Source of the DNA: Cylicocyclus nassatus
Taxonomy: Eukaryota > Nematoda > Chromadorea > Rhabditida > Strongylidae
Assembly: GCA_958299035.1 (NCBI GenBank)
Contig: CATQJL010000001.1
Coordinates: 49,850,461-49,914,460 of the forward strand
Length of the DNA: 64,000 bases
Reading direction: 5' to 3'
Below, piece by piece: positions 48,704-63,880 of this stretch (position 1 is its first letter; the number at the start of each line of letters is the position of its first letter). A program made the translations under genes and the position numbers. The notes beneath the pieces were generated by a model. That model did not search any database. It was not told the origin of the DNA and saw nothing but the letters and a program-made list of their open reading frames with translations.

Positions 48704-51700
48704 GCTCGTAGGCCTTGACACTCACTCGTAGGCCTTGACACTCATTCGTAGGCCTTGACACTCGCTCGTAGGCCTTGACACTCGCTCGTAGGCCTTGACA
48801 CTCGCTCGTAGGCCTTGACACTCATTCGTAGGCCTTGACACTCGCTCGTAGGCCTTGACACTCACTCGTAGGCCTTGACACTCACTCGTAGGCCTTGACA
48901 CTCATTCGTAGGCCTTGACACTCATTCGTAGGCCTTGACACTCATTCGTAGGCCTTGACACTCATTCGTAGGCCTTGACACTCATTCGTAAGCCTTGACA
49001 CTCGCTCGTAGGCCTTGACACTCATTCGTAGGCCTTGACACTCGCTCGTAGGCCTTGACACTCGCTCGTAGGCCTTGACACTCGCTCGTAGGCCTTGACA
49101 CTCATTCGTAGGCCTTGACACTCGCCCGTAGGCCTTGACACTCATTCGTAGGCCTTGACACTCATTCGTAGGCCTTGACACTCATTCGTAGGCCTTGACA
49201 CTCGCTCGTAGGCCTTGACACTCGCTCGTAGGCCTTGACACTCGCTCGTAGGCCTTGACACTCGCTCGTAGGCCTTGACACTCGCCCGTAGACCTCGACA
49301 CTCATTCGTAGGCCTTGACACTCGCTCGTAGGCCCTGACACTCGCCCGTAGGCCTTGACACTCCCTCGTAGGCCTTGACACTCGCTCGTAGGCCTTGACA
49401 CTCGCTCGTAGGCCTTGACACTCGCTCGTAGGCCTTGACACTCATTCGTAGGCCTTGACACTCGCTCGTAGGCCTTGACACTCGCTCGTAGGCCTTGACA
49501 CTCATTCGTAGGCCTTGACACTCGCTCGTAGGCCTTGACACTCACTCGTAGGCCTTGACACTCATTCGTAGGCCTTGACACTCATTCGTAGGCCTTGACA
49601 CTCATTCGTAGGCCTTGACACTCATTCGTAGGCCTTGACACTCATTCGTAGGCCTTGACACTCATTCGTAGGCCTTGACACTCGCCCGTAGGCCTTGACA
49701 CTCGCTCGTAGGTCTTGACACTCGCTCGTAGGCCTTGACACTCACTCATAGGCCTTGACACTCGCTCGTAGGCCTTGACACTCATTCGTAGGCCTTGACA
49801 CTCATTCGCAGGCCTTGACACTCGCTCGTAGGCCTTGACACTCACTCGTAGGCCTTGACACTCGCTCGTAGGCCTTGACACTCATTCGTAGGCCTTGACA
49901 CTCGCTCGTAGGCCTTGACACTCGCTCGTAGGCCTTGACACTCGCTCGTAGGCCTTGACACTCACTCGTAGGCCTTGACACTCATTCGTAGGCCTTGACA
50001 CTCGCTCGTAGGCCTTGACACTCGCTCGTAGACCTTGACACTCGCTCGTAGGCCTTGACACTCATTCGTAGGCCTTGACACTCGCTCGTAGGCCTTGACA
50101 CTCACTCGTAGGCCTTGACACTCGCTCGTAGGCCTTGACACTCATTCGTAGGTTTTGACACTCGCTCGTAGGCCTTGACACTCGCTCGTAGGCCTTGACA
50201 CTCGCTCGTAGGCCTTGACACTCATTCGTAGGCCTTGACACTCACTCATAGGCCTTGACACTCACTCATAGGCCTTGACACTCGCTCGTAGGCCTTGACA
50301 CTCATTCGTAGGCCTTGACACTCATTCGTAGGCCTTGACACTCATTCGTAGGCCTTGACACTCGCTCGTAGGCCTTGACACTCACTCGTAGGCCTTGACA
50401 CTCGCTCGTAGGCCTTGACACTCACTCATAGGCCTTGACACTCGCTCGTAGGCCTTGACACTCATTCGTAGGCCTTGACACTCATTCGTAGGCCTTGACA
50501 CTCATTCGTAGGCCTTGACACTCGCTCGTAGGCCTTGACACTCACTCGTAGGCCTTGACACTCGCTCGTAGGCCTTGACACTCATTCGTAGGCCTTGACA
50601 CTCGCTCGTAGGCCTTGACACTCGCTCGTAGGCCTTGACACTCATTCGTAGGCCTTGACACTCGCTCGTAGGCCTTGACACTCGCTCGTAGGCCTTGACA
50701 CTCACTCGTAGGCCTTGACACTCATTCGTAGGCCTTGACACTCACTCATAGGCCTTGACACTCATTCGTAGGCCTTGACACTCGCTCGTAGGCCTTGACA
50801 CTCACTCGTAGGCCTTGACACTCGCTCGTAGGCCTTGACACTCACTCGTAGGCCTTGACACTCATTCGTAGGCCTTGACACTCGCTCGTAGGCCTTGACA
50901 CTCGCTCGTAGGCCTTGACACTCGCTCGTAGGCCTTGACACTCATTCGTAGGCCTTGACACTCGCTCGTAGGCCTGGACACTCATTCGTAGGCCTTGACA
51001 CTCGCTCGTGGGCCTTGACACTCACTCGTAGGCCTTGACACTCGCTCGTAGGCCTTGACACTCACTCGTAGGCCTTGACACTCATTCGTAGGCCTTGACA
51101 CTCGCTCGTAGGCCTTGACACTCGCTCGTAGGCCTTGACACTCGCTCGTAGGCCTTGACACTCATTCGTAGGCCTTGACACTCGCTCGTAGGCCTTGACA
51201 CTCACTCGTAGGCCTTGACACTCATTCGTAGGCCTTGACACTCGCTCGTAGGCCTTGACACTCACTCGTAGGCCTTGACACTCGCTCGTAGGCCTTGACA
51301 CTCATTCGTAGGCCTTGACACTCGCTCGTAGGCCTTGACACTCGCTCGTAGGCCTTGACACTCGCTCGTAGGCCTTGACACTCACTCGTAGGCCTTGACA
51401 CTCATTCGTAGGCCTTGACACTCGCTCGTAGGCCTTGACACTCGCTCGTAGACCTTGACACTCGCTCGTAGGCCTTGACACTCATTCGTAGGCCTTGACA
51501 CTCGCTCGTAGGCCTTGACACTCACTCGTAGGCCTTGACACTCGCTCGTAGGCCTTGACACTCATTCGTAGGTTTTGACACTCGCTCGTAGGCCTTGACA
51601 CTCGCTCGTAGGCCTTGACACTCGCTCGTAGGCCTTGACACTCATTCGTAGGCCTTGACACTCACTCATAGGCCTTGACACTCACTCATAGGCCTTGACA

Positions 51701-54700
51701 CTCGCTCGTAGGCCTTGACACTCATTCGTAGGCCTTGACACTCATTCGTAGGCCTTGACACTCATTCGTAGGCCTTGACACTCGCTCGTAGGCCTTGACA
51801 CTCACTCGTAGGCCTTGACACTCGCTCGTAGGCCTTGACACTCACTCATAGGCCTTGACACTCGCTCGTAGGCCTTGACACTCATTCGTAGGCCTTGACA
51901 CTCATTCGTAGGCCTTGACACTCATTCGTAGGCCTTGACACTCGCTCGTAGGCCTTGACACTCACTCGTAGGCCTTGACACTCGCTCGTAGGCCTTGACA
52001 CTCATTCGTAGGCCTTGACACTCGCTCGTAGGCCTTGACACTCGCTCGTAGGCCTTGACACTCATTCGTAGGCCTTGACACTCGCTCGTAGGCCTTGACA
52101 CTCGCTCGTAGGCCTTGACACTCACTCGTAGGCCTTGACACTCATTCGTAGGCCTTGACACTCACTCATAGGCCTTGACACTCATTCGTAGGCCTTGACA
52201 CTCGCTCGTAGGCCTTGACACTCACTCGTAGGCCTTGACACTCGCTCGTAGGCCTTGACACTCACTCGTAGGCCTTGACACTCATTCGTAGGCCTTGACA
52301 CTCGCTCGTAGGCCTTGACACTCGCTCGTAGGCCTTGACACTCGCTCGTAGGCCTTGACACTCATTCGTAGGCCTTGACACTCGCTCGTAGGCCTGGACA
52401 CTCATTCGTAGGCCTTGACACTCGCTCGTGGGCCTTGACACTCACTCGTAGGCCTTGACACTCGCTCGTAGGCCTTGACACTCACTCGTAGGCCTTGACA
52501 CTCATTCGTAGGCCTTGACACTCGCTCGTAGGCCTTGACACTCGCTCGTAGGCCTTGACACTCGCTCGTAGGCCTTGACACTCATTCGTAGGCCTTGACA
52601 CTCGCTCGTAGGCCTTGACACTCACTCGTAGGCCTTGACACTCACTCGTAGGCCTTGACACTCATTCGTAGGCCTTGACACTCATTCGTAGGCCTTGACA
52701 CTCATTCGTAGGCCTTGACACTCATTCGTAGGCCTTGACACTCATTCGTAAGCCTTGACACTCGCTCGTAGGCCTTGACACTCATTCGTAGGCCTTGACA
52801 CTCGCTCGTAGGCCTTGACACTCATTCGTAGGCCTTGACACTCATTCGTAGGCCTTGACACTCATTCGTAGGCCTTGACACTCATTCGTATTCCTTGACA
52901 CTCATTCGTAGGCCTTGACACTCATTCGTAGGCCTTGACACTCGCCCGTAGGCCTTGACACTCGCTCGTAGGTCTTGACACTCGCTCGTAGGCCTTGACA
53001 CTCGCTCGTAGGCCTTGACACTCGCTCGTAGGCCTTGACACTCATTCGTAGGCCTTGACACTCGCCCGTAGGCCTTGACACTCATTCGTAGGCCTTGACA
53101 CTCATTCGTAGGCCTTGACACTCGCTCGTAGGCCTTGACACTCACTCGTAGGCCTTGACACTCGCTCGTAGGCCTTGACACTCGCTCGCAGGCCTTGACA
53201 CTCATTCGTAGGCCTTGACACTCGCTCGTAGGCCTTGACACTCACTCGTAGGCCTTGACACTCATTCGTAGGCCTTGACACTCACTCGTAGGCCTTGACA
53301 CTCGCTCGTAGGCCTTGACACTCATTCGTAGGCCTTGACACTCGCTCGTAGGCCTTGACACTCGCTCGTAGGCCTTGACACTCACTCGTAGGCCTTGACA
53401 CTCATTCGTAGGCCTTGACACTCGCTCGTAGGCCTTGACACTCACTCGTAGGCCTTGACACTCATTCGTAGGCCTTGACACTCGCTCGTAGGCCTTGACA
53501 CTCATTCGTAGGCCCTGACACTCGCTCGTAGGCCTTGACACTCACTCGTAGGCCTTGACACTCGCTCGTAGGCCTTGACACTCACTCGTAGGCCTTGACA
53601 CTCATTCGTAGGCCTTGACACTCGCTCGTAGGCCTTGACACTCGCTCGTAGGCCTTGACACTCGCTCGTAGGCCTTGACACTCATTCGTAGGCCTTGACA
53701 CTCATTCGTAGGCCTTGACACTCGCTCGTAGGCCTTGACACTCATTCGTAGGCCTTGACACTCGCTCGTAGGCCTTGACACTCACTCGTAGGCCTTGACA
53801 CTCATTCGTAGGCCTTGACACTCGCTCGTAGGCCTTGACACTCGCTCGTAGGCCTTGACACTCGCTCGTAGGCCTTGACACTCATTCGTAGGCCTTGACA
53901 CTCGCTCGTAGGCCTTGACACTCACTCGTAGGCCTTGACACTCACTCGTAGGCCTTGACACTCATTCGTAGGCCTTGACACTCATTCGTAGGCCTTGACA
54001 CTCATTCGTAGGCCTTGACACTCATTCGTAGGCCTTGACACTCATTCGTAAGCCTTGACACTCGCTCGTAGGCCTTGACACTCATTCGTAGGCCTTGACA
54101 CTCGCTCGTAGGCCTTGACACTCGCTCGTAGGCCTTGACACTCGCTCGTAGGCCTTGACACTCATTCGTAGGCCTTGACACTCGCCCGTAGGCCTTGACA
54201 CTCATTCGTAGGCCTTGACACTCATTCGTAGGCCTTGACACTCATTCGTAGGCCTTGACACTCGCTCGTAGGCCTTGACACTCGCTCGTAGGCCTTGACA
54301 CTCGCTCGTAGGCCTTGACACTCGCTCGTAGGCCTTGACACTCGCCCGTAGACCTCGACACTCATTCGTAGGCCTTGACACTCGCTCGTAGGCCCTGACA
54401 CTCGCCCGTAGGCCTTGACACTCCCTCGTAGGCCTTGACACTCGCTCGTAGGCCTTGACACTCGCTCGTAGGCCTTGACACTCGCTCGTAGGCCTTGACA
54501 CTCATTCGTAGGCCTTGACACTCGCTCGTAGGCCTTGACACTCGCTCGTAGGCCTTGACACTCATTCGTAGGCCTTGACACTCGCTCGTAGGCCTTGACA
54601 CTCACTCGTAGGCCTTGACACTCATTCGTAGGCCTTGACACTCATTCGTAGGCCTTGACACTCATTCGTAGGCCTTGACACTCATTCGTAGGCCTTGACA

Positions 54701-55800
54701 CTCATTCGTAGGCCTTGACACTCATTCGTAGGCCTTGACACTCGCCCGTAGGCCTTGACACTCGCTCGTAGGTCTTGACACTCGCTCGTAGGCCTTGACA
54801 CTCACTCATAGGCCTTGACACTCGCTCGTAGGCCTTGACACTCATTCGTAGGCCTTGACACTCATTCGCAGGCCTTGACACTCGCTCGTAGGCCTTGACA
54901 CTCACTCGTAGGCCTTGACACTCGCTCGTAGGCCTTGACACTCATTCGTAGGCCTTGACACTCGCTCGTAGGCCTTGACACTCGCTCGTAGGCCTTGACA
55001 CTCGCTCGTAGGCCTTGACACTCACTCGTAGGCCTTGACACTCATTCGTAGGCCTTGACACTCGCTCGTAGGCCTTGACACTCGCTCGTAGACCTTGACA
55101 CTCGCTCGTAGGCCTTGACACTCATTCGTAGGCCTTGACACTCGCTCGTAGGCCTTGACACTCACTCGTAGGCCTTGACACTCGCTCGTAGGCCTTGACA
55201 CTCATTCGTAGGTTTTGACACTCGCTCGTAGGCCTTGACACTCGCTCGTAGGCCTTGACACTCGCTCGTAGGCCTTGACACTCATTCGTAGGCCTTGACA
55301 CTCACTCATAGGCCTTGACACTCACTCATAGGCCTTGACACTCGCTCGTAGGCCTTGACACTCATTCGTAGGCCTTGACACTCATTCGTAGGCCTTGACA
55401 CTCATTCGTAGGCCTTGACACTCGCTCGTAGGCCTTGACACTCACTCGTAGGCCTTGACACTCGCTCGTAGGCCTTGACACTCACTCATAGGCCTTGACA
55501 CTCGCTCGTAGGCCTTGACACTCATTCGTAGGCCTTGACACTCATTCGTAGGCCTTGACACTCATTCGTAGGCCTTGACACTCGCTCGTAGGCCTTGACA
55601 CTCACTCGTAGGCCTTGACACTCGCTCGTAGGCCTTGACACTCATTCGTAGGCCTTGACACTCGCTCGTAGGCCTTGACACTCGCTCGTAGGCCTTGACA
55701 CTCATTCGTAGGCCTTGACACTCGCTCGTAGGCCTTGACACTCGCTCGTAGGCCTTGACACTCACTCGTAGGCCTTGACACTCATTCGTAGGCCTTGACA
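48704..55800 (+). repeat. 5,060-bp and 1,420-bp duplications in the right array
   Basis: Unit variants in 48704-50740 recur at +5,060 bp in 53764-55800 and diverge at 50741/55801. Inside, a tandem duplication of period 1,420 bp is marked by GTAGACC (50021, 51441), GGTTTTG (50141, 51561) and GGCCTGGACA (50961, 52381). Confidence 0.75.
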
Positions 55801-56520
55801 CTCGCTCGTAGGCCTTGACACTCATTCGTAGGCCTTGACACTCGCTCGTAGGCCTTGACACTCACTCGTAGGCCTTGACACTCGCTCGTAGGCCTTGACA
55901 CTCACTCGTAGGCCTTGACACTCATTCGTAGGCCTTGACACTCGCTCGTAGGCCTTGACACTCGCTCGTAGGCCTTGACACTCGCTCGTAGGCCTTGACA
56001 CTCATTCGTAGGCCTTGACACTCGCTCGTAGGCCTTGACACTCATTCGTAGGCCTTGACACTCGCTCGTAGGCCTTGACACTCACTCGTAGGCCTTGACA
56101 CTCGCTCGTAGGCCTTGACACTCACTCGTAGGCCTTGACACTCATTCGTAGGCCTTGACACTCGCTCGTAGGCCTTGACACTCGCTCGTAGGCCTTGACA
56201 CTCGCTCGTAGGCCTTGACACTCATTCGTAGGCCTTGACACTCGCTCGTAGGCCTTGACACTCACTCGTAGGCCTTGACACTCACTCGTAGGCCTTGACA
56301 CTCATTCGTAGGCCTTGACACTCATTCGTAGGCCTTGACACTCATTCGTAGGCCTTGACACTCATTCGTAGGCCTTGACACTCATTCGTAAGCCTTGACA
56401 CTCGCTCGTAGGCCTTGACACTCATTCGTAGGCCTTGACACTCGCTCGTAGGCCTTGACACTCATTCGTAGGCCTTGACACTCATTCGTAGGCCTTGACA
56501 CTCATTCGTAGGCCTTGACA

Positions 56521-59500
56521 CTCATTCGTATTCCTTGACACTCATTCGTAGGCCTTGACACTCATTCGTAGGCCTTGACACTCGCCCGTAGGCCTTGACA
56601 CTCGCTCGTAGGTCTTGACACTCGCTCGTAGGCCTTGACACTCGCTCGTAGGCCTTGACACTCGCTCGTAGGCCTTGACACTCATTCGTAGGCCTTGACA
56701 CTCGCCCGTAGGCCTTGACACTCATTCGTAGGCCTTGACACTCATTCGTAGGCCTTGACACTCGCTCGTAGGCCTTGACACTCACTCGTAGGCCTTGACA
56801 CTCGCTCGTAGGCCTTGACACTCGCTCGCAGGCCTTGACACTCATTCGTAGGCCTTGACACTCGCTCGTAGGCCTTGACACTCACTCGTAGGCCTTGACA
56901 CTCATTCGTAGGCCTTGACACTCACTCGTAGGCCTTGACACTCGCTCGTAGGCCTTGACACTCGCTCGTAGGCCTTGACACTCGCCCGTAGGCCTTGACA
57001 CTCATTCGTAGGCCTTGACACTCGCTCGTAGGCCTTGACACTCGCTCGTAGGCCTTGACACTCATTCGTAGGCCTTGACACTCGCTCGTAGGCCTTGACA
57101 CTCACTCGTAGGCCTTGACACTCATTCGTAGGCCTTGACACTCATTCGTAGGCCTTGACACTCATTCGTAGGCCTTGACACTCGCTCGTAGGCCTTGACA
57201 CTCGCTCGTAGGCCTTGACACTCATTCGTAGGCCTTGACACTCGCTCGTAGGCCTTGACACTCGCTCGTAGGCCTTGACACTCGCCCGTAGGCCTTGACA
57301 CTCGCTCGTAGGCCTTGACAGTCACTCGTAGGCCTTGACACTCACTCGTAGGCCTTGACACTCATTCGTAGGCCTTGACAATCATTCGTAGGCCTTGACC
57401 CTCACTCGTAGGCCTTGACACTCGCTCGTAGGCCTTGACACTCGCTCGTAGGCCTTGACACTCATTCGTAGGCCTTGACACTCGCTCGTAGGCCTTGACA
57501 CTCGCTCGTAGGCCTTGACACTCGCTCGTAGGCCTTGACACTCATTCGTAGGCCTTGACACTCGCTCGTAGGCCTTGACACTCATTCGTAGGCCTTGACA
57601 CTCGCTCGTAGGCCTTGACACTCACTCGTAGGCCTTGACACTCGCTCGTAGGCCTTGACACTCACTCGTAGGCCTTGACACTCATTCGTAGGCCTTGACA
57701 CTCGCTCGTAGGCCTTGACACTCGCTCGTAGGCCTTGACACTCGCTCGTAGGCCTTGACACTCATTCGTAGGCCTTGACACTCGCTCGTAGGCCTTGACA
57801 CTCACTCGTAGGCCTTGACACTCACTCGTAGGCCTTGACACTCATTCGTAGGCCTTGACACTCATTCGTAGGCCTTGACACTCATTCGTAGGCCTTGACA
57901 CTCATTCGTAGGCCTTGACACTCATTCGTAAGCCTTGACACTCGCTCGTAGGCCTTGACACTCATTCGTAGGCCTTGACACTCGCTCGTAGGCCTTGACA
58001 CTCATTCGTAGGCCTTGACACTCGCTCGTAGGCCTTGACACTCGCTCGTAGGCCTTGACACTCGCTCGTAGGCCTTGACACTCACTCGTAGGCCTTGACA
58101 CTCATTCGTAGGCCTTGACACTCGCTCGTAGGCCTTGACACTCGCTCGTAGACCTTGACACTCGCTCGTAGGCCTTGACACTCATTCGTAGGCCTTGACA
58201 CTCGCTCGTAGGCCTTGACACTCACTCGTAGGCCTTGACACTCGCTCGTAGGCCTTGACACTCATTCGTAGGTTTTGACACTCGCTCGTAGGCCTTGACA
58301 CTCGCTCGTAGGCCTTGACACTCGCTCGTAGGCCTTGACACTCATTCGTAGGCCTTGACACTCACTCATAGGCCTTGACACTCACTCATAGGCCTTGACA
58401 CTCGCTCGTAGGCCTTGACACTCATTCGTAGGCCTTGACACTCATTCGTAGGCCTTGACACTCATTCGTAGGCCTTGACACTCGCTCGTAGGCCTTGACA
58501 CTCACTCGTAGGCCTTGACACTCGCTCGTAGGCCTTGACACTCACTCATAGGCCTTGACACTCGCTCGTAGGCCTTGACACTCATTCGTAGGCCTTGACA
58601 CTCATTCGTAGGCCTTGACACTCATTCGTAGGCCTTGACACTCGCTCGTAGGCCTTGACACTCACTCGTAGGCCTTGACACTCGCTCGTAGGCCTTGACA
58701 CTCATTCGTAGGCCTTGACACTCGCTCGTAGGCCTTGACACTCGCTCGTAGGCCTTGACACTCATTCGTAGGCCTTGACACTCGCTCGTAGGCCTTGACA
58801 CTCGCTCGTAGGCCTTGACACTCACTCGTAGGCCTTGACACTCATTCGTAGGCCTTGACACTCGCTCGTAGGCCTTGACACTCATTCGTAGGCCTTGACA
58901 CTCGCTCGTAGGCCTTGACACTCACTCGTAGGCCTTGACACTCGCTCGTAGGCCTTGACACTCGCTCGTAGGCCTTGACACTCGCTCGTAGGCCTTGACA
59001 CTCGCTCGTAGGCCTTGACACTCATTCGTAGGCCTTGACACTCGCTCGTAGGCCTTGACACTCATTCGTAGGCCTTGACACTCGCTCGTAGGCCTTGACA
59101 CTCACTCGTAGGCCTTGACACTCGCTCGTAGGCCTTGACACTCACTCGTAGGCCTTGACACTCATTCGTAGGCCTTGACACTCGCTCGTAGGCCTTGACA
59201 CTCGCTCGTAGGCCTTGACACTCGCTCGTAGGCCTTGACACTCATTCGTAGGCCTTGACACTCGCTCGTAGGCCTTGACACTCACTCGTAGGCCTTGACA
59301 CTCACTCGTAGGCCTTGACACTCATTCGTAGGCCTTGACACTCATTCGTAGGCCTTGACACTCATTCGTAGGCCTTGACACTCATTCGTAGGCCTTGACA
59401 CTCATTCGTAAGCCTTGACACTCGCTCGTAGGCCTTGACACTCATTCGTAGGCCTTGACACTCGCTCGTAGGCCTTGACACTCATTCGTAGGCCTTGACA

Positions 59501-62500
59501 CTCATTCGTAGGCCTTGACACTCATTCGTAGGCCTTGACACTCATTCGTATTCCTTGACACTCATTCGTAGGCCTTGACACTCATTCGTAGGCCTTGACA
59601 CTCGCCCGTAGGCCTTGACACTCGCTCGTAGGTCTTGACACTCGCTCGTAGGCCTTGACACTCGCTCGTAGGCCTTGACACTCGCTCGTAGGCCTTGACA
59701 CTCATTCGTAGGCCTTGACACTCGCCCGTAGGCCTTGACACTCATTCGTAGGCCTTGACACTCATTCGTAGGCCTTGACACTCGCTCGTAGGCCTTGACA
59801 CTCACTCGTAGGCCTTGACACTCGCTCGTAGGCCTTGACACTCGCTCGCAGGCCTTGACACTCATTCGTAGGCCTTGACACTCGCTCGTAGGCCTTGACA
59901 CTCACTCGTAGGCCTTGACACTCATTCGTAGGCCTTGACACTCACTCGTAGGCCTTGACACTCGCTCGTAGGCCTTGACACTCGCTCGTAGGCCTTGACA
60001 CTCGCCCGTAGGCCTTGACACTCATTCGTAGGCCTTGACACTCGCTCGTAGGCCTTGACACTCGCTCGTAGGCCTTGACACTCATTCGTAGGCCTTGACA
60101 CTCGCTCGTAGGCCTTGACACTCACTCGTAGGCCTTGACACTCATTCGTAGGCCTTGACACTCATTCGTAGGCCTTGACACTCATTCGTAGGCCTTGACA
60201 CTCGCTCGTAGGCCTTGACACTCGCTCGTAGGCCTTGACACTCATTCGTAGGCCTTGACACTCGCTCGTAGGCCTTGACACTCGCTCGTAGGCCTTGACA
60301 CTCGCCCGTAGGCCTTGACACTCGCTCGTAGGCCTTGACAGTCACTCGTAGGCCTTGACACTCACTCGTAGGCCTTGACACTCATTCGTAGGCCTTGACA
60401 ATCATTCGTAGGCCTTGACCCTCACTCGTAGGCCTTGACACTCGCTCGTAGGCCTTGACACTCGCTCGTAGGCCTTGACACTCATTCGTAGGCCTTGACA
60501 CTCGCTCGTAGGCCTTGACACTCGCTCGTAGGCCTTGACACTCGCTCGTAGGCCTTGACACTCATTCGTAGGCCTTGACACTCGCTCGTAGGCCTTGACA
60601 CTCATTCGTAGGCCTTGACACTCGCTCGTAGGCCTTGACACTCACTCGTAGGCCTTGACACTCGCTCGTAGGCCTTGACACTCACTCGTAGGCCTTGACA
60701 CTCATTCGTAGGCCTTGACACTCGCTCGTAGGCCTTGACACTCGCTCGTAGGCCTTGACACTCGCTCGTAGGCCTTGACACTCATTCGTAGGCCTTGACA
60801 CTCGCTCGTAGGCCTTGACACTCACTCGTAGGCCTTGACACTCACTCGTAGGCCTTGACACTCATTCGTAGGCCTTGACACTCATTCGTAGGCCTTGACA
60901 CTCATTCGTAGGCCTTGACACTCATTCGTAGGCCTTGACACTCATTCGTAAGCCTTGACACTCGCTCGTAGGCCTTGACACTCATTCGTAGGCCTTGACA
61001 CTCGCTCGTAGGCCTTGACACTCATTCGTAGGCCTTGACACTCATTCGTAGGCCTTGACACTCATTCGTAGGCCTTGACACTCATTCGTATTCCTTGACA
61101 CTCATTCGTAGGCCTTGACACTCATTCGTAGGCCTTGACACTCGCCCGTAGGCCTTGACACTCGCTCGTAGGTCTTGACACTCGCTCGTAGGCCTTGACA
61201 CTCGCTCGTAGGCCTTGACACTCGCTCGTAGGCCTTGACACTCATTCGTAGGCCTTGACACTCGCCCGTAGGCCTTGACACTCGCTCGTAGGCCTTGACA
61301 GTCACTCGTAGGCCTTGACACTCACTCGTAGGCCTTGACACTCATTCGTAGGCCTTGACAATCATTCGTAGGCCTTGACCCTCACTCGTAGGCCTTGACA
61401 CTCGCTCGTAGGCCTTGACACTCGCTCGTAGGCCTTGACACTCATTCGTAGGCCTTGACACTCGCTCGTAGGCCTTGACACTCGCTCGTAGGCCTTGACA
61501 CTCGCTCGTAGGCCTTGACACTCATTCGTAGGCCTTGACACTCGCTCGTAGGCCTTGACACTCATTCGTAGGCCTTGACACTCGCTCGTAGGCCTTGACA
61601 CTCACTCGTAGGCCTTGACACTCGCTCGTAGGCCTTGACACTCACTCGTAGGCCTTGACACTCATTCGTAGGCCTTGACACTCGCTCGTAGGCCTTGACA
61701 CTCGCTCGTAGGCCTTGACACTCGCTCGTAGGCCTTGACACTCATTCGTAGGCCTTGACACTCGCTCGTAGGCCTTGACACTCACTCGTAGGCCTTGACA
61801 CTCACTCGTAGGCCTTGACACTCATTCGTAGGCCTTGACACTCATTCGTAGGCCTTGACACTCATTCGTAGGCCTTGACACTCATTCGTAGGCCTTGACA
61901 CTCATTCGTAAGCCTTGACACTCGCTCGTAGGCCTTGACACTCATTCGTAGGCCTTGACACTCGCTCGTAGGCCTTGACACTCATTCGTAGGCCTTGACA
62001 CTCATTCGTAGGCCTTGACACTCATTCGTAGGCCTTGACACTCATTCGTATTCCTTGACACTCATTCGTAGGCCTTGACACTCATTCGTAGGCCTTGACA
62101 CTCGCCCGTAGGCCTTGACACTCGCTCGTAGGTCTTGACACTCGCTCGTAGGCCTTGACACTCGCTCGTAGGCCTTGACACTCGCTCGTAGGCCTTGACA
62201 CTCATTCGTAGGCCTTGACACTCGCCCGTAGGCCTTGACACTCATTCGTAGGCCTTGACACTCATTCGTAGGCCTTGACACTCGCTCGTAGGCCTTGACA
62301 CTCACTCGTAGGCCTTGACACTCGCTCGTAGGCCTTGACACTCGCTCGCAGGCCTTGACACTCATTCGTAGGCCTTGACACTCGCTCGTAGGCCTTGACA
62401 CTCACTCGTAGGCCTTGACACTCATTCGTAGGCCTTGACACTCATTCGTAGGCCTTGACACTCACTCGTAGGCCTTGACACTCGCTCGTAGGCCTTGACA

Positions 62501-63880
62501 CTCGCTCGTAGGCCTTGACACTCGCCCGTAGGCCTTGACACTCGCTCGTAGGCCTTGACACTCATTCGTAGGCCTTGACACTCACTCGTAGGCCTTGACA
62601 CTCATTCGTAGGCCTTGACACTCGCTCGTAGGCCTTGACACTCATTCGTAGGCCTTGACACTCGCTCGTAGGCCTTGACACTCGCTCGTAGGCCTTGACA
62701 CTCGCTCGTAGGCCTTGACACTCATTCGTAGGCCTTGACACTCGCTCGTAGGCCTTGACACTCACTCGTAGGCCTTGACACTCATTCGTAGGCCTTGACA
62801 CTCATTCGTAGGCCTTGACACTCATTCGTAGGCCTTGACACTCGCTCGTAGGCCTTGACACTCGCTCGTAGGCCTTGACACTCATTCGTAGGCCTTGACA
62901 CTCGCTCGTAGGCCTTGACACTCGCTCGTAGGCCTTGACACTCGCCCGTAGGCCTTGACACTCGCTCGTAGGCCTTGACAGTCACTCGTAGGCCTTGACA
63001 CTCACTCGTAGGCCTTGACACTCATTCGTAGGCCTTGACAATCATTCGTAGGCCTTGATCCTCACTCGTAGGCCTTGACACTCGCTCGTAGGCCTTGACA
63101 GTCACTCGTAGGCCTTGACACTCACTCGTAGGCCTTGACACTCATTCGTAGGCCTTGACAATCATTCGTAGGCCTTGACCCTCACTCGTAGGCCTTGACA
63201 CTCGCTCGTAGGCCTTGACACTCGCTCGTAGGCCTTGACACTCATTCGTAGGCCTTGACACTCGCTCGTAGGCCTTGACACTCGCTCGTAGGCCTTGACA
63301 CTCGCTCGTAGGCCTTGACACTCATTCGTAGGCCTTGACACTCGCTCGTAGGCCTTGACACTCATTCGTAGGCCTTGACACTCGCTCGTAGGCCTTGACA
63401 CTCACTCGTAGGCCTTGACACTCGCTCGTAGGCCTTGACACTCACTCGTAGGCCTTGACACTCATTCGTAGGCCTTGACACTCGCTCGTAGGCCTTGACA
63501 CTCGCTCGTAGGCCTTGACACTCGCTCGTAGGCCTTGACACTCATTCGTAGGCCTTGACACTCGCTCGTAGGCCTTGACACTCACTCGTAGGCCTTGACA
63601 CTCACTCGTAGGCCTTGACACTCATTCGTAGGCCTTGACACTCATTCGTAGGCCTTGACACTCATTCGTAGGCCTTGACACTCATTCGTAGGCCTTGACA
63701 CTCATTCGTAAGCCTTGACACTCGCTCGTAGGCCTTGACACTCATTCGTAGGCCTTGACACTCGCTCGTAGGCCTTGACACTCATTCGTAGGCCTTGACA
63801 CTCATTCGTAGGCCTTGACACTCATTCGTAGGCCTTGACACTCATTCGTATTCCTTGACACTCATTCGTAGGCCTTGACA
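56521..63880 (+). repeat. Nested 0.96-3.0 kb higher-order repeats at the right end
   Basis: The CGTATTCC marker recurs at 56521, 59541, 61081, 62041 and 63841, giving spacings of 3,020, 1,540, 960 and 1,800 bp. The order of neighbouring variants is kept, so these are segmental duplications of different lengths drawn from one template, as expected from unequal exchange or replication slippage over many units. Confidence 0.75.

Noticed and set aside
48074..48821. Open frames crossing the N gap, on both strands
   Set aside because: They consist mostly of unknown bases and join unrelated sequences across a placeholder of arbitrary length.
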